64,000 nt of DNA from Bdellovibrionales bacterium (GCA_016713885.1 JADJOF010000001.1:682001-746000), one strand, 5' to 3'; numbered from the stretch's first letter, positions 53,980 through 63,402 are shown. Program-made: numbers and translations. The notes: generated by a model from the letters alone, not told the origin.

Positions 53980-54822
53980 TTATTTCGAGCTCTTCATTAA
54001 AGGGCGACTTGCTGAAAGTCTCAATATCCTGAATGCACCTCTCAAAACTATAGCGCTGATAATTAGCCCGATTACCAGATCAGGCCAGTTCGCCTTAGTC
54101 CAAAAAACAAGGAAGCCCGCCAAGATTACGCCGACGTTCGCTACGACGTCGTTAGATGAGAATATCCAACTAGCTTTCATGTGCACGCCTCCGTGTCGGT
54201 GGCGAGAGATGATCCAGAGGCAACTAACGTTCGCGATCAAGGCTAAAAGTGAGACTCCAATCATCAAACTCGAAAGTGGTTCACTTCCAATTAAGTAGCG
54301 TCGAATAACTTCCGACAGTGCGCCGAAGGCAAGAAGCATTTGAAGCCAGCCACTCGTTTTTGCGGCTAGTCGCTTAGATGACGCCACTTTGGCGACGGCA
54401 AAGAGACTAATACTATAAACAAGCGCATCAGCGAGCATGTCTAATGAGTCCGCGATGAGGCCGGTTGATTGGGCGAATAGCCCTAAACCCAATTCGACAA
54501 GAAACATTGTACCGTTAATTACGAGCAAAATGAATAGGGCCTTACGCTCCTGTTTGTCATTCGCGGAAAGATCTTCGTCATCTTCATGTGACTTTGACGT
54601 AACCTCAGTCGTGCCAATTTCCATTGCGCCGAAACCGAGAGGCTCAAGAAGAAACAATAGGTTCGCGACCGAATCGCCATGAACGACCTTCACCGTTCTT
54701 TCATGGAGATCAAACGCGAGCCTTTTAACTTCGTCGCTTTTTTCAAGGGCCATTCGGATCAACCGCTCTTCGGAAGGGCAATCCATTTTCGGAATTTTGA
54801 ATGTCGATTCCTTGAGAGGCAC
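53980..54822 (-). CDS. CDF-family cation efflux protein with N-terminal HMA-like domain
   Basis: 280 residues. The N-terminal 70 residues carry KIPKMDCPSEERLIRMAL, an HMA-like domain with a single Cys followed by PSEE. Then membrane spans with the CDF site pair: LIADSLDMLADALVY in TM2 and KASWIFSSNDVVANVGV in TM5, and a His-rich loop SRHRHGGVHM between. There is no C-terminal cytoplasmic domain. It exports Zn/Cd/Co-type cations. Divergent from the arsR gene; shares its promoter region. Confidence 0.82.
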   Translation of the reverse strand: MPLKESTFKIPKMDCPSEERLIRMALEKSDEVKRLAFDLHERTVKVVHGDSVANLLFLLEPLGFGAMEIGTTEVTSKSHEDDEDLSANDKQERKALFILLVINGTMFLVELGLGLFAQSTGLIADSLDMLADALVYSISLFAVAKVASSKRLAAKTSGWLQMLLAFGALSEVIRRYLIGSEPLSSLMIGVSLLALIANVSCLWIISRHRHGGVHMKASWIFSSNDVVANVGVILAGFLVFWTKANWPDLVIGLIISAIVLRGAFRILRLSASRPLMKSSK

Positions 54823-54824
54823 TT

Positions 54825-55076
54825 CTAGTTTGCTTTCTCTTTAGATTCTTTCGAAGCCTCGTACTTTTCGTTTTCTTCCCAGCATTTGCTCTTCCGGAAT
54901 TCTTTGTTAAGCTTTCCGATTTTCTCGGCGCATTTGTGAGCATCTTCATCGGATTTCGCTTTCGGGCAATCTTTCTTGCAGTGCCCAACGAGGTTCCACT
55001 GGGTTTTTATTTCCTCGGCCAAGCTCGTAAAAGAAATAGGAAAGATAACAAACATTCCCAAAATGATCTGTCTCAT
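54825..55076 (-). CDS. Small secreted cysteine-rich protein
   Basis: 83 residues with a signal peptide (GMFVIFPISFTSLA). The mature peptide has four cysteines (HCKKDC, HKCAEK, KCWEEN) in a highly charged helical background, so two disulfides or a metal site are possible. It starts 80 bases from the ArsR start on the opposite strand and ends 2 bases before the CDF gene, so both are likely under the same repressor. Confidence 0.6.
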   Translation of the reverse strand: MRQIILGMFVIFPISFTSLAEEIKTQWNLVGHCKKDCPKAKSDEDAHKCAEKIGKLNKEFRKSKCWEENEKYEASKESKEKAN

Positions 55077-55132
55077 ATTCTCACTCCGTTCTCATCTAGC
55101 GCTAGACGCGCTGTTTGGTTTTGACTTTAATA

Positions 55133-55160
55133 GCATAGTTGCATTATATTGCAACTATGC
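55133..55160. promoter_or_regulatory. ArsR/SmtB-type operator overlapping the arsR start codon
   Basis: A perfect 11-bp inverted repeat, GCATAGTTGCA (55133-55143), six bases, TGCAACTATGC (55150-55160). The ATG of the repressor (55157) lies inside the right arm. No other operator was seen between the divergent genes, so this site probably controls both directions. Confidence 0.85.
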
Positions 55161-55570
55161 ATTCAATAGCTGTTAACTCAATCGAAGTTCTCCAGGCGCT
55201 TTGCGACAAAACTCGCTTGCGTATCCTTAGGCTTTTGGTGTCGTACCCAAATGAGGAAGCATGTCTTTGCGAGTTTGCAGACAGTATTCAGGAGCCAGAA
55301 TATAATGTTTCACGGCATTTGAAAATCCTGCGGCAGGCTGGGCTGCTTAGCGCCACGAAAGAAGGTCGATGGGTTTATCATCGGCTCGTTTTCGAGCAAG
55401 AGGTAGTGCCTTTTTACGAGTTGGTATCAAAGATCGCTGATTCGGAACAAGTCTTCAGAGATGATGCTAAAAGATTTCGGGCGGAAATTAAGAAACGTAC
55501 GACGGCTCGATGTGTAAAGGATGGGCCGGAAATATCACGAATTGAATTGAAAAAGAGGACCACGCGATGA
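55157..55570 (+). CDS. ArsR/SmtB-family metal-responsive repressor
   Basis: 137 residues from ATG 55157; a TTG further upstream would lie in the operator. Winged helix: SIEVLQALCDKTRLRILRLL, the metal-box segment EEACLCEFAD (the C-x-C of the ELCVCD motif), and recognition helix YNVSRHLKILRQAGLL. Binding of metal releases it from DNA. A charged C-terminal tail with one more Cys extends past the usual length. It overlaps czcC by 4 bases (ATGA), so it heads the czc operon. Confidence 0.88.
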   Translation: MHSIAVNSIEVLQALCDKTRLRILRLLVSYPNEEACLCEFADSIQEPEYNVSRHLKILRQAGLLSATKEGRWVYHRLVFEQEVVPFYELVSKIADSEQVFRDDAKRFRAEIKKRTTARCVKDGPEISRIELKKRTTR

Positions 55571-56766
55571 AGTGCCTCATCTCGTTCTTTTTTTTTATCG
55601 GACAGTCAGAAGCTGCCTTCGCCTGTGATGAAAAGCCCTCGACAACTTCTGCGGTTTACCTATGCCTGCTTGAAAAGCATCCTTCACTCAAAGCATTGAA
55701 TTATCGAAGTGCGGAAGCGGAGGCGAGGTTAAAGGCTGCGGATCAGTTTCCGAATCCTGAGATTGAAGTGAAGTCATTGGTTTCCGGGGAAAAGGAAACT
55801 GAAATCGAACTCCTTCAACCCATCGAAATCGGCGGTAGGCGTTCGGCGCGAAAAGAACGGGCCAACGCAGAAGGTAATCTTGCATCTGTTCAGGACATTT
55901 CTAAGATCGGCGAGATCGCATTTCAAGCAGCGGAAAGTCTTACGAGACTAAGACAGCTGGAACAAGGGCTTGTACTCATGGGCGACGCGAGAGTCGCGCT
56001 CACAAGTATCGTGAAGCGTCTGCAAGCAAAGCGCTCTTTAACCCCAGAAGATCGAACGGTTCTTTCTCTTTTTCGCCTCTACGAGTCGACTCTGCTTCAA
56101 AAGATTAAATTACAAGAGTCCGAGCGGGATTCATTAAATCGAATGATCGAGTCCGTTTCAGGCGTTTCGCTGTCCGGAATCAACTGGCAAAAGGAACCAA
56201 GAAGGATTAAGTGGCCTTCGCTTTCGCGTGCAACGGAGAGTGGTTTACTCGAAGAACGTGCGGCTCAGGCTGAACTTGCGGTCGCAACCGCTGAGGCTGG
56301 GCAGGCGTCCGGGGAAGCTTGGCCGGAACTGAGCATTGGACCAACCTTTAAGCGCTTTGATGAGACCCGACAAGACAATTGGGGTTTAAAACTGAACTTC
56401 ACCTTACCAATTTGGAATTTAAACGGCGGTGCGCGAGCGTTTTCTCGGTCCAAGATTCAGCAAGCAGAGGCCAACCTTCAAGCGGTAAAAGTCGTTGGAA
56501 AAAGCTCTCTAGCTTCGCTCCAGAGCACTTTTGAGAAAGCGATTGTGGCTTTAGAAAGCGCGCCTAGACCTGGTAGCCTGAATAAACTCGTATCCGAAAG
56601 TGAACGGCAATTTGCGCGCGGTCTGATCCAACCGAATGCATTGGTCGAAATTTATCGTTCTTCGCTCGAATCCCTCGAAGTCACCAATGAGACTGAACTT
56701 CGAGCTCTCAGAGCTTATTTCCAACATGAAACCACGCTCGGTCTGGTTCCCAAGGAGCTGTTATGA
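55567..56766 (+). CDS. czcC: CzcC-type TolC-family outer-membrane protein
   Basis: 399 residues. Signal peptide ISFFFFIGQSEAAFA, then AVYLCLLEKHPSLKALNYRS and NPEIEVKSLVSGEKETEIEL, followed by IEIGGRRSARKERANAE, the signature of CzcC-like channels. Start and stop overlap both neighbours by 4 bases, giving a translationally coupled arsR-czcC-czcB-czcA unit. Confidence 0.85.
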   Translation: MKCLISFFFFIGQSEAAFACDEKPSTTSAVYLCLLEKHPSLKALNYRSAEAEARLKAADQFPNPEIEVKSLVSGEKETEIELLQPIEIGGRRSARKERANAEGNLASVQDISKIGEIAFQAAESLTRLRQLEQGLVLMGDARVALTSIVKRLQAKRSLTPEDRTVLSLFRLYESTLLQKIKLQESERDSLNRMIESVSGVSLSGINWQKEPRRIKWPSLSRATESGLLEERAAQAELAVATAEAGQASGEAWPELSIGPTFKRFDETRQDNWGLKLNFTLPIWNLNGGARAFSRSKIQQAEANLQAVKVVGKSSLASLQSTFEKAIVALESAPRPGSLNKLVSESERQFARGLIQPNALVEIYRSSLESLEVTNETELRALRAYFQHETTLGLVPKELL

Positions 56767-57203
56767 AAAAGAACAAACTTGTTTTGTTATCTATTGTCTC
56801 TGCACTCTTTTCCATCTCTGGCCACGCGGAAGAAGGTGAAGCGCCAAAAACTAGAATCGGCCCCGGTAAGGCAGTGCTGGAGGCGATTGAAGCCAATGGC
56901 ATAAAACTTTCTGAAAAGGCCATTCAGAATCTAAATTTGCGTTTGATAACAGTATTGAATAATGGAGTTAGTAAGGTTCCCACATCAACGCTGGTTAAGT
57001 TTCAGGATTTCTTGGCGGTTTATCGTAAGCGTGATGGCTGGTTCAAAATGGTGGAGGTCGAGCCACGTTTTCAAGATCAGACGGCACTCATTAGTTCTAA
57101 AGATCTCAAGGCAGGCGACGAACTAGTTGTCGAGAATGCATCTCTGCTTCGCGTGGTTGATCTCGATGTATGGGGTCCTGAAGCGGATGCCTGTGCGGAC
57201 TAA
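56763..57203 (+). CDS. Reduced CzcB-like periplasmic adaptor (C-terminal domain only)
   Basis: 146 residues, about a third of a normal adaptor. A signal peptide (LLSIVSALFSISGHA) leads directly into GPGKAVLEAIEANGIKLSEK and then a C-terminal adaptor-like domain: VPTSTLVKFQDFLAVYRKRDGWFKMVEVE and LKAGDELVVENASLLRVVDL. The barrel-sandwich, helical hairpin and beta-barrel domains are missing. It sits at the czcB position, 4-base overlap with czcC and 2 bases before czcA. Confidence 0.7.
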   Translation: MKKNKLVLLSIVSALFSISGHAEEGEAPKTRIGPGKAVLEAIEANGIKLSEKAIQNLNLRLITVLNNGVSKVPTSTLVKFQDFLAVYRKRDGWFKMVEVEPRFQDQTALISSKDLKAGDELVVENASLLRVVDLDVWGPEADACAD

Positions 57204-57205
57204 CA

Positions 57206-60200
57206 ATGATTGACAGAATTATTCATTTCTCAGTTTATAACCGGAGCGTAGTTCTCTTCCTTACGGTTTTGCTTGCTGGATTTGGTTGGTGGAGCTTCAC
57301 GCATCTTTCAATCGATGCCGTACCCGACATCACAAATATTCAAGTCCAGGTGTTCACTGAGGCCGGTGGTTTATCGGCCGAAGAGGTTGAGCGCTCTGTC
57401 ACCTTCCCCATCGAGAGATCAATGGGAGGCATTTCTGACGTCACACAGGTAAGATCGTTGAGCCGTTTCGGACTTTCTGTTGTAAATGTCGTCTTTGCCG
57501 ATCACACAGATATTTATCGTGCAAGGCAGATGGTCTCGGAGCGACTTCTCTCAATACGCTCCGATCTGCCACCCAGGGCGGAGCCAAAGCTGGGACCCAT
57601 TTCGACAGGTTTGGGCGAAATCTTTTTCTACGCCATTGAGGCCAAAGAAGTAGAAACCGGATTTAAACGGGATGAGCAGCTCATGGAGTTACGTGGAATT
57701 CAGGAGTGGTACGTAAAACCAAGACTTCTGAACATTCCTGGAGTTGCCGAGATCAACACGATCGGGGGATTTGAAAAGCAATTTCACGTTCAGCCAAAGA
57801 TTGAAAAGCTTCGAGAGTATGGGATTGGATTTCACGAGATTGTTGAAGCCCTGGAGAAGACGAACCAAAATGTTGGCGGCGGATATGTCCAACAATCAAG
57901 CGAACAATTTATCGTTCAGGGAAGTGGTTTGCTTTCGGGAATTGAAGACATCGCATCAACGCCTCTGAAATCACTCAACACGCTTCGAGCAATTACGATT
58001 AAAGACGTCGCCGATGTTCGCCTTGCTTCGGAGCTTCGCACGGGCGCTGCGGTTGTCAGCACCCAAGAAGCTGTGCTGGGGACAGTTTTGATGCTCATGG
58101 GTGAAAATAGCCGTGATGTTTCTACTCGTGTTGCCGAACGCTTAAAAGAAATCGAAAAAGGATTGCCTGAAGGAGTAGTGCTTACTCCTCACTACGATCG
58201 ATCTGAACTAGTAAATAAGACTCTTTCCACGATTGAACACAACTTGGTCATGGGAGCGAGCCTTGTTATCATAGTTCTCCTACTTCTCCTCGGAAATTTG
58301 CGCGCAGCTCTAATTACCGCTGTAGTCATTCCGCTCTCGCTGCTTTTGACCTTCATATCTATGAAGCAGTTCAAAATCTCGGGAAATCTTTTGAGTCTTG
58401 GGGCTCTCGATTTCGGTATCATCGTGGATGGCGCGGTCATTGTTCTCGATCATTGTGTCAGGAAAATACACGACACGACGAAAGCGCTTTCAAGAAACCT
58501 TTCTTCAGAAGAGATTAAAAAGACCGTTTATGAGGCCGCTGTTGAAATCCGCACGGCTGCTGGTTTTGGCGAGTTGATCGTCGTCGTTGTTTTTCTCCCG
58601 GTCTTGGCGCTCACAGGTATTGAAGGAAAGATGTTTCAGCCAATGGCTGCGACCTTCGCGATTGCGGTTTTTTCTGCGCTCGTTCTTTCTTTCACCACCG
58701 TTCCAGCACTTGCTAGCCTAGTTTTGCGTGGCAAAGTTCAAGAGAGTGACCCTTGGCTCATGCGACAGGCTGAGAAAATTTATCGGCATGTCTTAGATTT
58801 TTCGCTAAAACATAAAACGATAACGATTAGTGCAGGGGTATTGTCCGTTGTCGTTGGAGCAATCCTCTTCGCTCGTCTTGGCGGTGAGTTTTTGCCGCAA
58901 ATGGATGAAGCCTCGCGGACAATCCAGTTCGTAAGACCTGTCAATATTTCGCTCGATCAGTCCATCCTCTTTCAAGAGAAGTCTCAAAAAATAATCTCTG
59001 AGTTTCCACAAGTGAAAGCAGTTTTTAGCCGTATAGGAACGGCAGAAGTGGCCACTGACCCGATGGGCGTTAACCTCGCCGATACATTTGTAACCTTTAA
59101 GGAACGGTCTGATTGGCCGACCAAAAATGGCGCTCCCCGTACCTGGGCTGAAGTCACGAGACAGATCGCAGTCCGACTGGAGGAAGAAATTCCAGGGCAA
59201 AGGGTGCTCATCAGTCAGCCTATTCAAATGCGTTTCAACGAAATGTTGGAAGGAACTCGCGCCGATGTGTCGGTGAAGATTTACGGCGAAGACTTTGAAA
59301 CGCTAATCGAGTTATCAGAGAAGGTTGCTCAGGCTATTCGCTCGGTTCCAGGGGCAGGCGATGTCGAAGGCGAATCGCAAGGCACGTCGCCTATGCTGAA
59401 AGTGAGTCCCAACTATGATTTTTTGCGCCCGCTTGGAATTCCCGCCCGAGAAGTTCTTGAAACGGTAGCAATAGCGATTGGCGGCGAAGAGGCCGGATAT
59501 ATTTTCGATGGGGTTAGGCGGTATCCGATCATCGTGAGATTAAGCGAAAACCTTCGCTCAAATCTCGATGTCATCAGATCCCTGCCTGTCCAAACTGGCG
59601 AAAGGGCATCAGTTCCTCTCAGAGAAGCTGGAAAAGTCCAATTTGAGGAAACTCTTGGGACCATTAACCGTGAAGAATCGAAACGCCGAGTGGCGGTGAT
59701 GGTAAATCCTCGTGGCACCGATACAGAGTCCTTCGTTTTGGCGGCTCAAAAGAAAGTTGATACTGAAATAAAACTGCCTCCTGGCTACTACCTTGAATGG
59801 GGCGGAAACTTTAAAAATCTCAACGAAGCAAGGTCTCGGCTGATGATCTTTGCGCCGCTTGCACTTCTTCTCGTACTTGCGATGGTATTTTGGGCGTTCG
59901 GGAGTATTCCTCAAACACTACTAGTGCTCATTGGTGTTCCTTTAGCACTAGTTGGTGGCGTGCTCGGCCTTAAAATAAATGGACTCCCCTTTAGTATTAC
60001 AGCGGGAGTTGGATTCATCGCGCTCGCAGGAATTTCAGTTCTAAATGGCGTAGTTCTCATTAACTGCTTCAACGATCTTAAGGCAAAAGGAATGAATGGG
60101 ATTGAACTTGTCCGGCAAGGAACTGCTTTGCGAATTCGCCCCGTTCTAATGACCGCCCTAGTCGCGATTTTTGGCTTCATTCCAATGATGATATCAACGG

Positions 60201-60346
60201 GCGTTGGTGCGGAAGTTCAACGGCCGCTGGCTTCAGTCGTAATCGGTGGGCTAGTATCATCGACGCTTCTGACCCTGATAGTTCTGCCATGTGTGTATTT
60301 GATTTTTGAGCGATACATGGCGCCTTCGGTGCCGATAAAAAATTGA
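57206..60346 (+). CDS. czcA: CzcA-type HME-RND heavy-metal pump
   Basis: 1046 residues. IDAVPDITNIQVQVFTEAGG and EERSVTFPIE-like segments at the N terminus are typical of CzcA. The TM4 relay reads LDFGIIVDGAVIVLDH: both Asp residues of the CzcA relay are present, with Asp in place of the usual Glu. Late spans contain AGISVLNGVVLIN. This points to divalent-cation (Zn/Cd/Co) export by proton antiport. Part of the arsR-czcCBA unit. Confidence 0.92.
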   Translation: MIDRIIHFSVYNRSVVLFLTVLLAGFGWWSFTHLSIDAVPDITNIQVQVFTEAGGLSAEEVERSVTFPIERSMGGISDVTQVRSLSRFGLSVVNVVFADHTDIYRARQMVSERLLSIRSDLPPRAEPKLGPISTGLGEIFFYAIEAKEVETGFKRDEQLMELRGIQEWYVKPRLLNIPGVAEINTIGGFEKQFHVQPKIEKLREYGIGFHEIVEALEKTNQNVGGGYVQQSSEQFIVQGSGLLSGIEDIASTPLKSLNTLRAITIKDVADVRLASELRTGAAVVSTQEAVLGTVLMLMGENSRDVSTRVAERLKEIEKGLPEGVVLTPHYDRSELVNKTLSTIEHNLVMGASLVIIVLLLLLGNLRAALITAVVIPLSLLLTFISMKQFKISGNLLSLGALDFGIIVDGAVIVLDHCVRKIHDTTKALSRNLSSEEIKKTVYEAAVEIRTAAGFGELIVVVVFLPVLALTGIEGKMFQPMAATFAIAVFSALVLSFTTVPALASLVLRGKVQESDPWLMRQAEKIYRHVLDFSLKHKTITISAGVLSVVVGAILFARLGGEFLPQMDEASRTIQFVRPVNISLDQSILFQEKSQKIISEFPQVKAVFSRIGTAEVATDPMGVNLADTFVTFKERSDWPTKNGAPRTWAEVTRQIAVRLEEEIPGQRVLISQPIQMRFNEMLEGTRADVSVKIYGEDFETLIELSEKVAQAIRSVPGAGDVEGESQGTSPMLKVSPNYDFLRPLGIPAREVLETVAIAIGGEEAGYIFDGVRRYPIIVRLSENLRSNLDVIRSLPVQTGERASVPLREAGKVQFEETLGTINREESKRRVAVMVNPRGTDTESFVLAAQKKVDTEIKLPPGYYLEWGGNFKNLNEARSRLMIFAPLALLLVLAMVFWAFGSIPQTLLVLIGVPLALVGGVLGLKINGLPFSITAGVGFIALAGISVLNGVVLINCFNDLKAKGMNGIELVRQGTALRIRPVLMTALVAIFGFIPMMISTGVGAEVQRPLASVVIGGLVSSTLLTLIVLPCVYLIFERYMAPSVPIKN

Positions 60347-60410
60347 TAGCAGACAATTTATTTTCCGATGTCTAATTGAAACCGCCCAGACTTAGGCAGT
60401 CTCCAAATCG

Positions 60411-60569
60411 TCAAAAATCGGCTTTAACCGCCCAAGCGACGAGCTGAAAAATTCCGACTACGAGGATTACAATCCAACTGCGCTTTAGTCCAAGAACAAT
60501 TCGATAGTCCTTCATCTGAAGTTTCAGATTCATTTCTAGCGTAATGTAGTTGTTTTGATTTTGTTCCAT
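60411..60569 (-). CDS. Small single-span membrane protein
   Basis: 52 residues, starting MEQNQNNYITLEM with AAAGGAG upstream. One membrane segment (SWIVILVVGIFQLVAWAV) at residues 31-48; N terminus hydrophilic. Not recognised. It lies convergent to czcA, alone on its strand. The remaining 60570-60785 space holds the promoter of the next operon, with nothing else I can name. Confidence 0.55.
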   Translation of the reverse strand: MEQNQNNYITLEMNLKLQMKDYRIVLGLKRSWIVILVVGIFQLVAWAVKADF

Positions 60570-60785
60570 AAACGATCTCCTTTTACCCACGCCGGAAGGC
60601 AGGAGAAGGAGTCGGTTAGGGAATCAAACCGAGAGCAGTTGGATCAAAATGAGATGATAGGACCGTTGAATGGGCAGGCTGACTTGTGACCAAATATAGT
60701 TCACATACTTACGTTTTATCTACATATATTCATAAATTTTAGAATTTACTTTGAAAAAACGCAAAATGCTGATAGTATTGGATTA

Positions 60786-61831
60786 ATGGAGCCATTGGAC
60801 ATTGAAAGAAACCTAAGAGCCCTGCAAGGCATTTATCCTGGAGAGATTCAGGATAAACCCCACCCTTTGCCTATTGAGCAAATCAAGGGACTCCCCATTT
60901 GGATGCGAGAAAACATCCACATCTTAGAAGTTCCGACCCTAGGGGCGGGAGGAGCCATTTATCTCGTTATTCCGAGGCCGCAAGTGGCGTTTGAGCACCT
61001 CATGCGAATCTACCAAATCCTTCAGGAGAAGCTCGGCCCTCTTGTTCTGGTCATCGCTGACCGGATACCACCCAAGCACCGCCCACTGCTTGTCAAATTT
61101 CGTATCCCATTCATTTACAAAAATGAATCTGTCTTCGTACCAAACTTAGGAGTGAAAATTGGAAATCTTAAAAAATTTGAGGATCAACCAAAGCCAGAAC
61201 TAGCTCCCAAAAAAGAGGAACTAACTCCCTTTGCACTTAAGATTCTTGCGGGTTTTCTGACGAAGCAAATTCCTCAAGAGTTCACGCAAAAAAATTGCTC
61301 GAAACATTGCAAGACAAAACAAAACTCTCTGCATCTAAACTGAGCCCGGCATTGATCGAATTAACCGAGCGCGAACTTTTAAATGCACATGGTGCAGGGC
61401 CAACCAAAACTTACACGCAAGAGAATCATCAACAGACGTGGGAAAAATTATTGTCTTTGCCTCTAGCTCCTCTTTTTAGAGAAGTTGAGGCCAATTACCT
61501 GCCAAAGCCACTGGGAGGGTACATCGTTGCGGGTGAAGCAGCTCTTGCTTCTTATTCTAATTTAGCTCATCCCAATAAAAACATCATTGCTGTCACTACG
61601 AACGAATTTCGGCGGACCTTTCAAAGTGTCAGCAAGAAATTTCTCCCTCAGGAATCTCAAATAACAACGCTTGTCCAAGTTTGGAAGGAGGACCCAGCCC
61701 TCTTTGCCATCAAGGGAGTTCAAAATCCGATTGAAGTCTTCTTCACACTTCGGAAAAACCCAGATGAGCGCATTCAATTATCTCTTGATGAAATGCTGGA
61801 AAAATTCAGCCTTCGTTGGGAAAAGGAGTAG
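60786..61831 (+). pseudogene. AbiEi-like antitoxin (HTH), one apparent frameshift
   Basis: Two frames join at the A7 run 61288-61294: the first gives 170 residues (MEPLDIERNL...), the second opens with LLETLQDKTKLSASKLSPALIELTERELL, a winged-helix segment. Eight A's would give one protein of about 348 residues. The C-terminal half (GGYIVAGEAALASYSNLAHP and IAVTTNEFRRTF) resembles AbiEi-type antitoxin domains. It ends 3 bases before the nucleotidyltransferase, the standard antitoxin-toxin order. May be intact in reality. Confidence 0.65.
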
Positions 61832-61834
61832 TCC

Positions 61835-62614
61835 ATGGCTCGCCCTCACGGTTTCGATCATTTTTGCAACTACTTGAGCGGTCTTGAGAAATTGTATGTC
61901 ATCATAGGCGGTGGTGCTGCCTCAATTCTCATGGAAGATGAAGGTCTGGAGTTTAGAGCTACAAAAGATGTGGATCTAGTTGTTCTTAGCCGCTCCGATG
62001 AGCTCAACACGCGCATTCTTTCCTATGTCAAAGATGGCGGCTACATAACAAAAGAGGCAACTGAAGGATCACCTCGATATTATCGTTTTCGAGAACCTAT
62101 TAAAAAAGATTGTCCTGCACTTATCGAAGTGTTCGCTCGAAATGAACTCAATTTGGATCTTCAGGATGGTCAGTACATTATTCCCATTCATGATGTTGCT
62201 GTTGAAAGGCTCTCTGCCATTCTTCTTGATGACGAATACTTTGAGATCATTCAAAAGAATCTTGTGACTTCACAGTCTGGAATCCCACTCGTCAATGCGC
62301 TTGCAAATATTTGCCTTAAAGCGCGCGCTCATCGTGAGCTTTTTGATCGGAAAGCTGCTGGTGACGAGAATGTTGATGAAAAATCAGTTCAAAAACATCT
62401 CAAAGATATTTGGCGAATTGCTGCCGTTTTGACAGGCGATGAAGAAATCACTCTCACAGGGCAGCCTTTAAAAGACATCACATCAGCTATTGAGAAACTC
62501 GATCAGCTTCCTGATGTTCAATTCAAACAAGTCATGGAAAAGACTCCTGGTCTCACCAAGGCACCAATCATGGCCGCTCTAAGAAAAATCTTTTTGCGAG
62601 AAGGTATGTCTTGA
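61835..62614 (+). CDS. Nucleotidyltransferase toxin, AbiEii-like
   Basis: 259 residues. The nucleotidyltransferase core is visible: YVIIGGGAASILMED (about residues 17-31) and TKDVDLVVLS (about 44-53), giving the G-x-x and D-x-D metal site, with a later acidic residue in ALIEVFARNE. The C-terminal helices resemble AbiEii-type proteins. In type IV systems the toxin transfers nucleotides to tRNA or other targets, and the HTH partner represses the operon. A TTGA overlap couples it to the arsenate reductase gene. Confidence 0.72.
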   Translation: MARPHGFDHFCNYLSGLEKLYVIIGGGAASILMEDEGLEFRATKDVDLVVLSRSDELNTRILSYVKDGGYITKEATEGSPRYYRFREPIKKDCPALIEVFARNELNLDLQDGQYIIPIHDVAVERLSAILLDDEYFEIIQKNLVTSQSGIPLVNALANICLKARAHRELFDRKAAGDENVDEKSVQKHLKDIWRIAAVLTGDEEITLTGQPLKDITSAIEKLDQLPDVQFKQVMEKTPGLTKAPIMAALRKIFLREGMS

Positions 62615-63020
62615 ACGTCCTTTTCATGTGCGTTGCCAATTCAGCACGAAGCCAAATGGCTGAAGGTTTGGCAAAAAAAATTCTGGGGCCATCAATTCAG
62701 ATTCAAAGTGCTGGATCAAAGCCAGCCACCGTGAATCCTTATGCCATTCAAGCTCTAAGAGAAATTGGAATTGATATTTCTCAAAGCCATTCAAAATCAA
62801 TTGATTCACTTCCAAAAGAATTTTTGGATTCAATTGATTTCGTCATTACTCTTTGCGCTGAAGAAGTCTGCCCCGTTGTCATTTCAACTGCTAAAAAATC
62901 CATTGGCCCCTACCTGATCCCGCTCAAGTACCTGGATCGGATGAGTATAAGTTACAACGCTTTCGCGATGTTCGAGATGAACTCAAAAATCATATCGAAA
63001 ATTTCAAATTAAATAATTAG
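62611..63020 (+). pseudogene. arsC: Arsenate reductase, LMW-phosphatase type, one apparent frameshift
   Basis: Start TTG 62611 overlaps the toxin stop. The N terminus MNVLFMCVANSARSQMAEGL contains the C-x5-R phosphatase loop; TLCAEEVCP has the second and third redox cysteines of thioredoxin-coupled arsenate reductases. The A6 run at 62893-62898 breaks the frame; with seven A's the C terminus reads KKIHWPLPDPA ... RFRDVRDELKNHIENF and stops at 63020, matching the family (135 residues). As written, a wrong tail ends at 63012. Confidence 0.85.
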
Positions 63021-63402
63021 CGCAGCTTCAATTCTTCGAGGTCCGATATTTTAACGTCTCTATTCTGAAAGCAACTTTCTTCTTGGACCTATCTTGTTTG
63101 ATCCGCTATCCGCCGTCTTAGTTCTATTTTCCTAATCCCTGTGAGTTGTTTTTTAAGATCGCTCTCTTTAAAGCCAGCAGCCTTGTCCTCCCTTTGCATC
63201 GGTCAATGCCAGAGGCCATACGGCCTTTTCCTGTCATGCCCGCTGCCTCTACCGCACCTCTCGGGTGCTCTCGTGTGACGGTCGAGGCTTCTGCCTTGCG
63301 CTCGCTTGAAACCTCTCTCTTCGGGGGCCTGTCCTTTGTGAAGGCCCCACTCGATAGAGAGTGGGGGAAAAAACAAAACAACTTTCACAAGGAGAAAGTA
63401 AA
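63021..63402 (+). promoter_or_regulatory. Long structured leader of the two-repeat protein gene
   Basis: No protein is evident. Near the end are two stems that cannot form together: GGGGCCT (63324-63330) / AGGCCCC (63342-63348) and CCCCACTC (63345-63352) / GAGTGGGG (63359-63366), which share 63345-63348. The second is followed by an A-rich stretch and then AAGGAG, the ribosome binding site. The arrangement resembles an attenuator, but there is no T-run. Confidence 0.4.
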
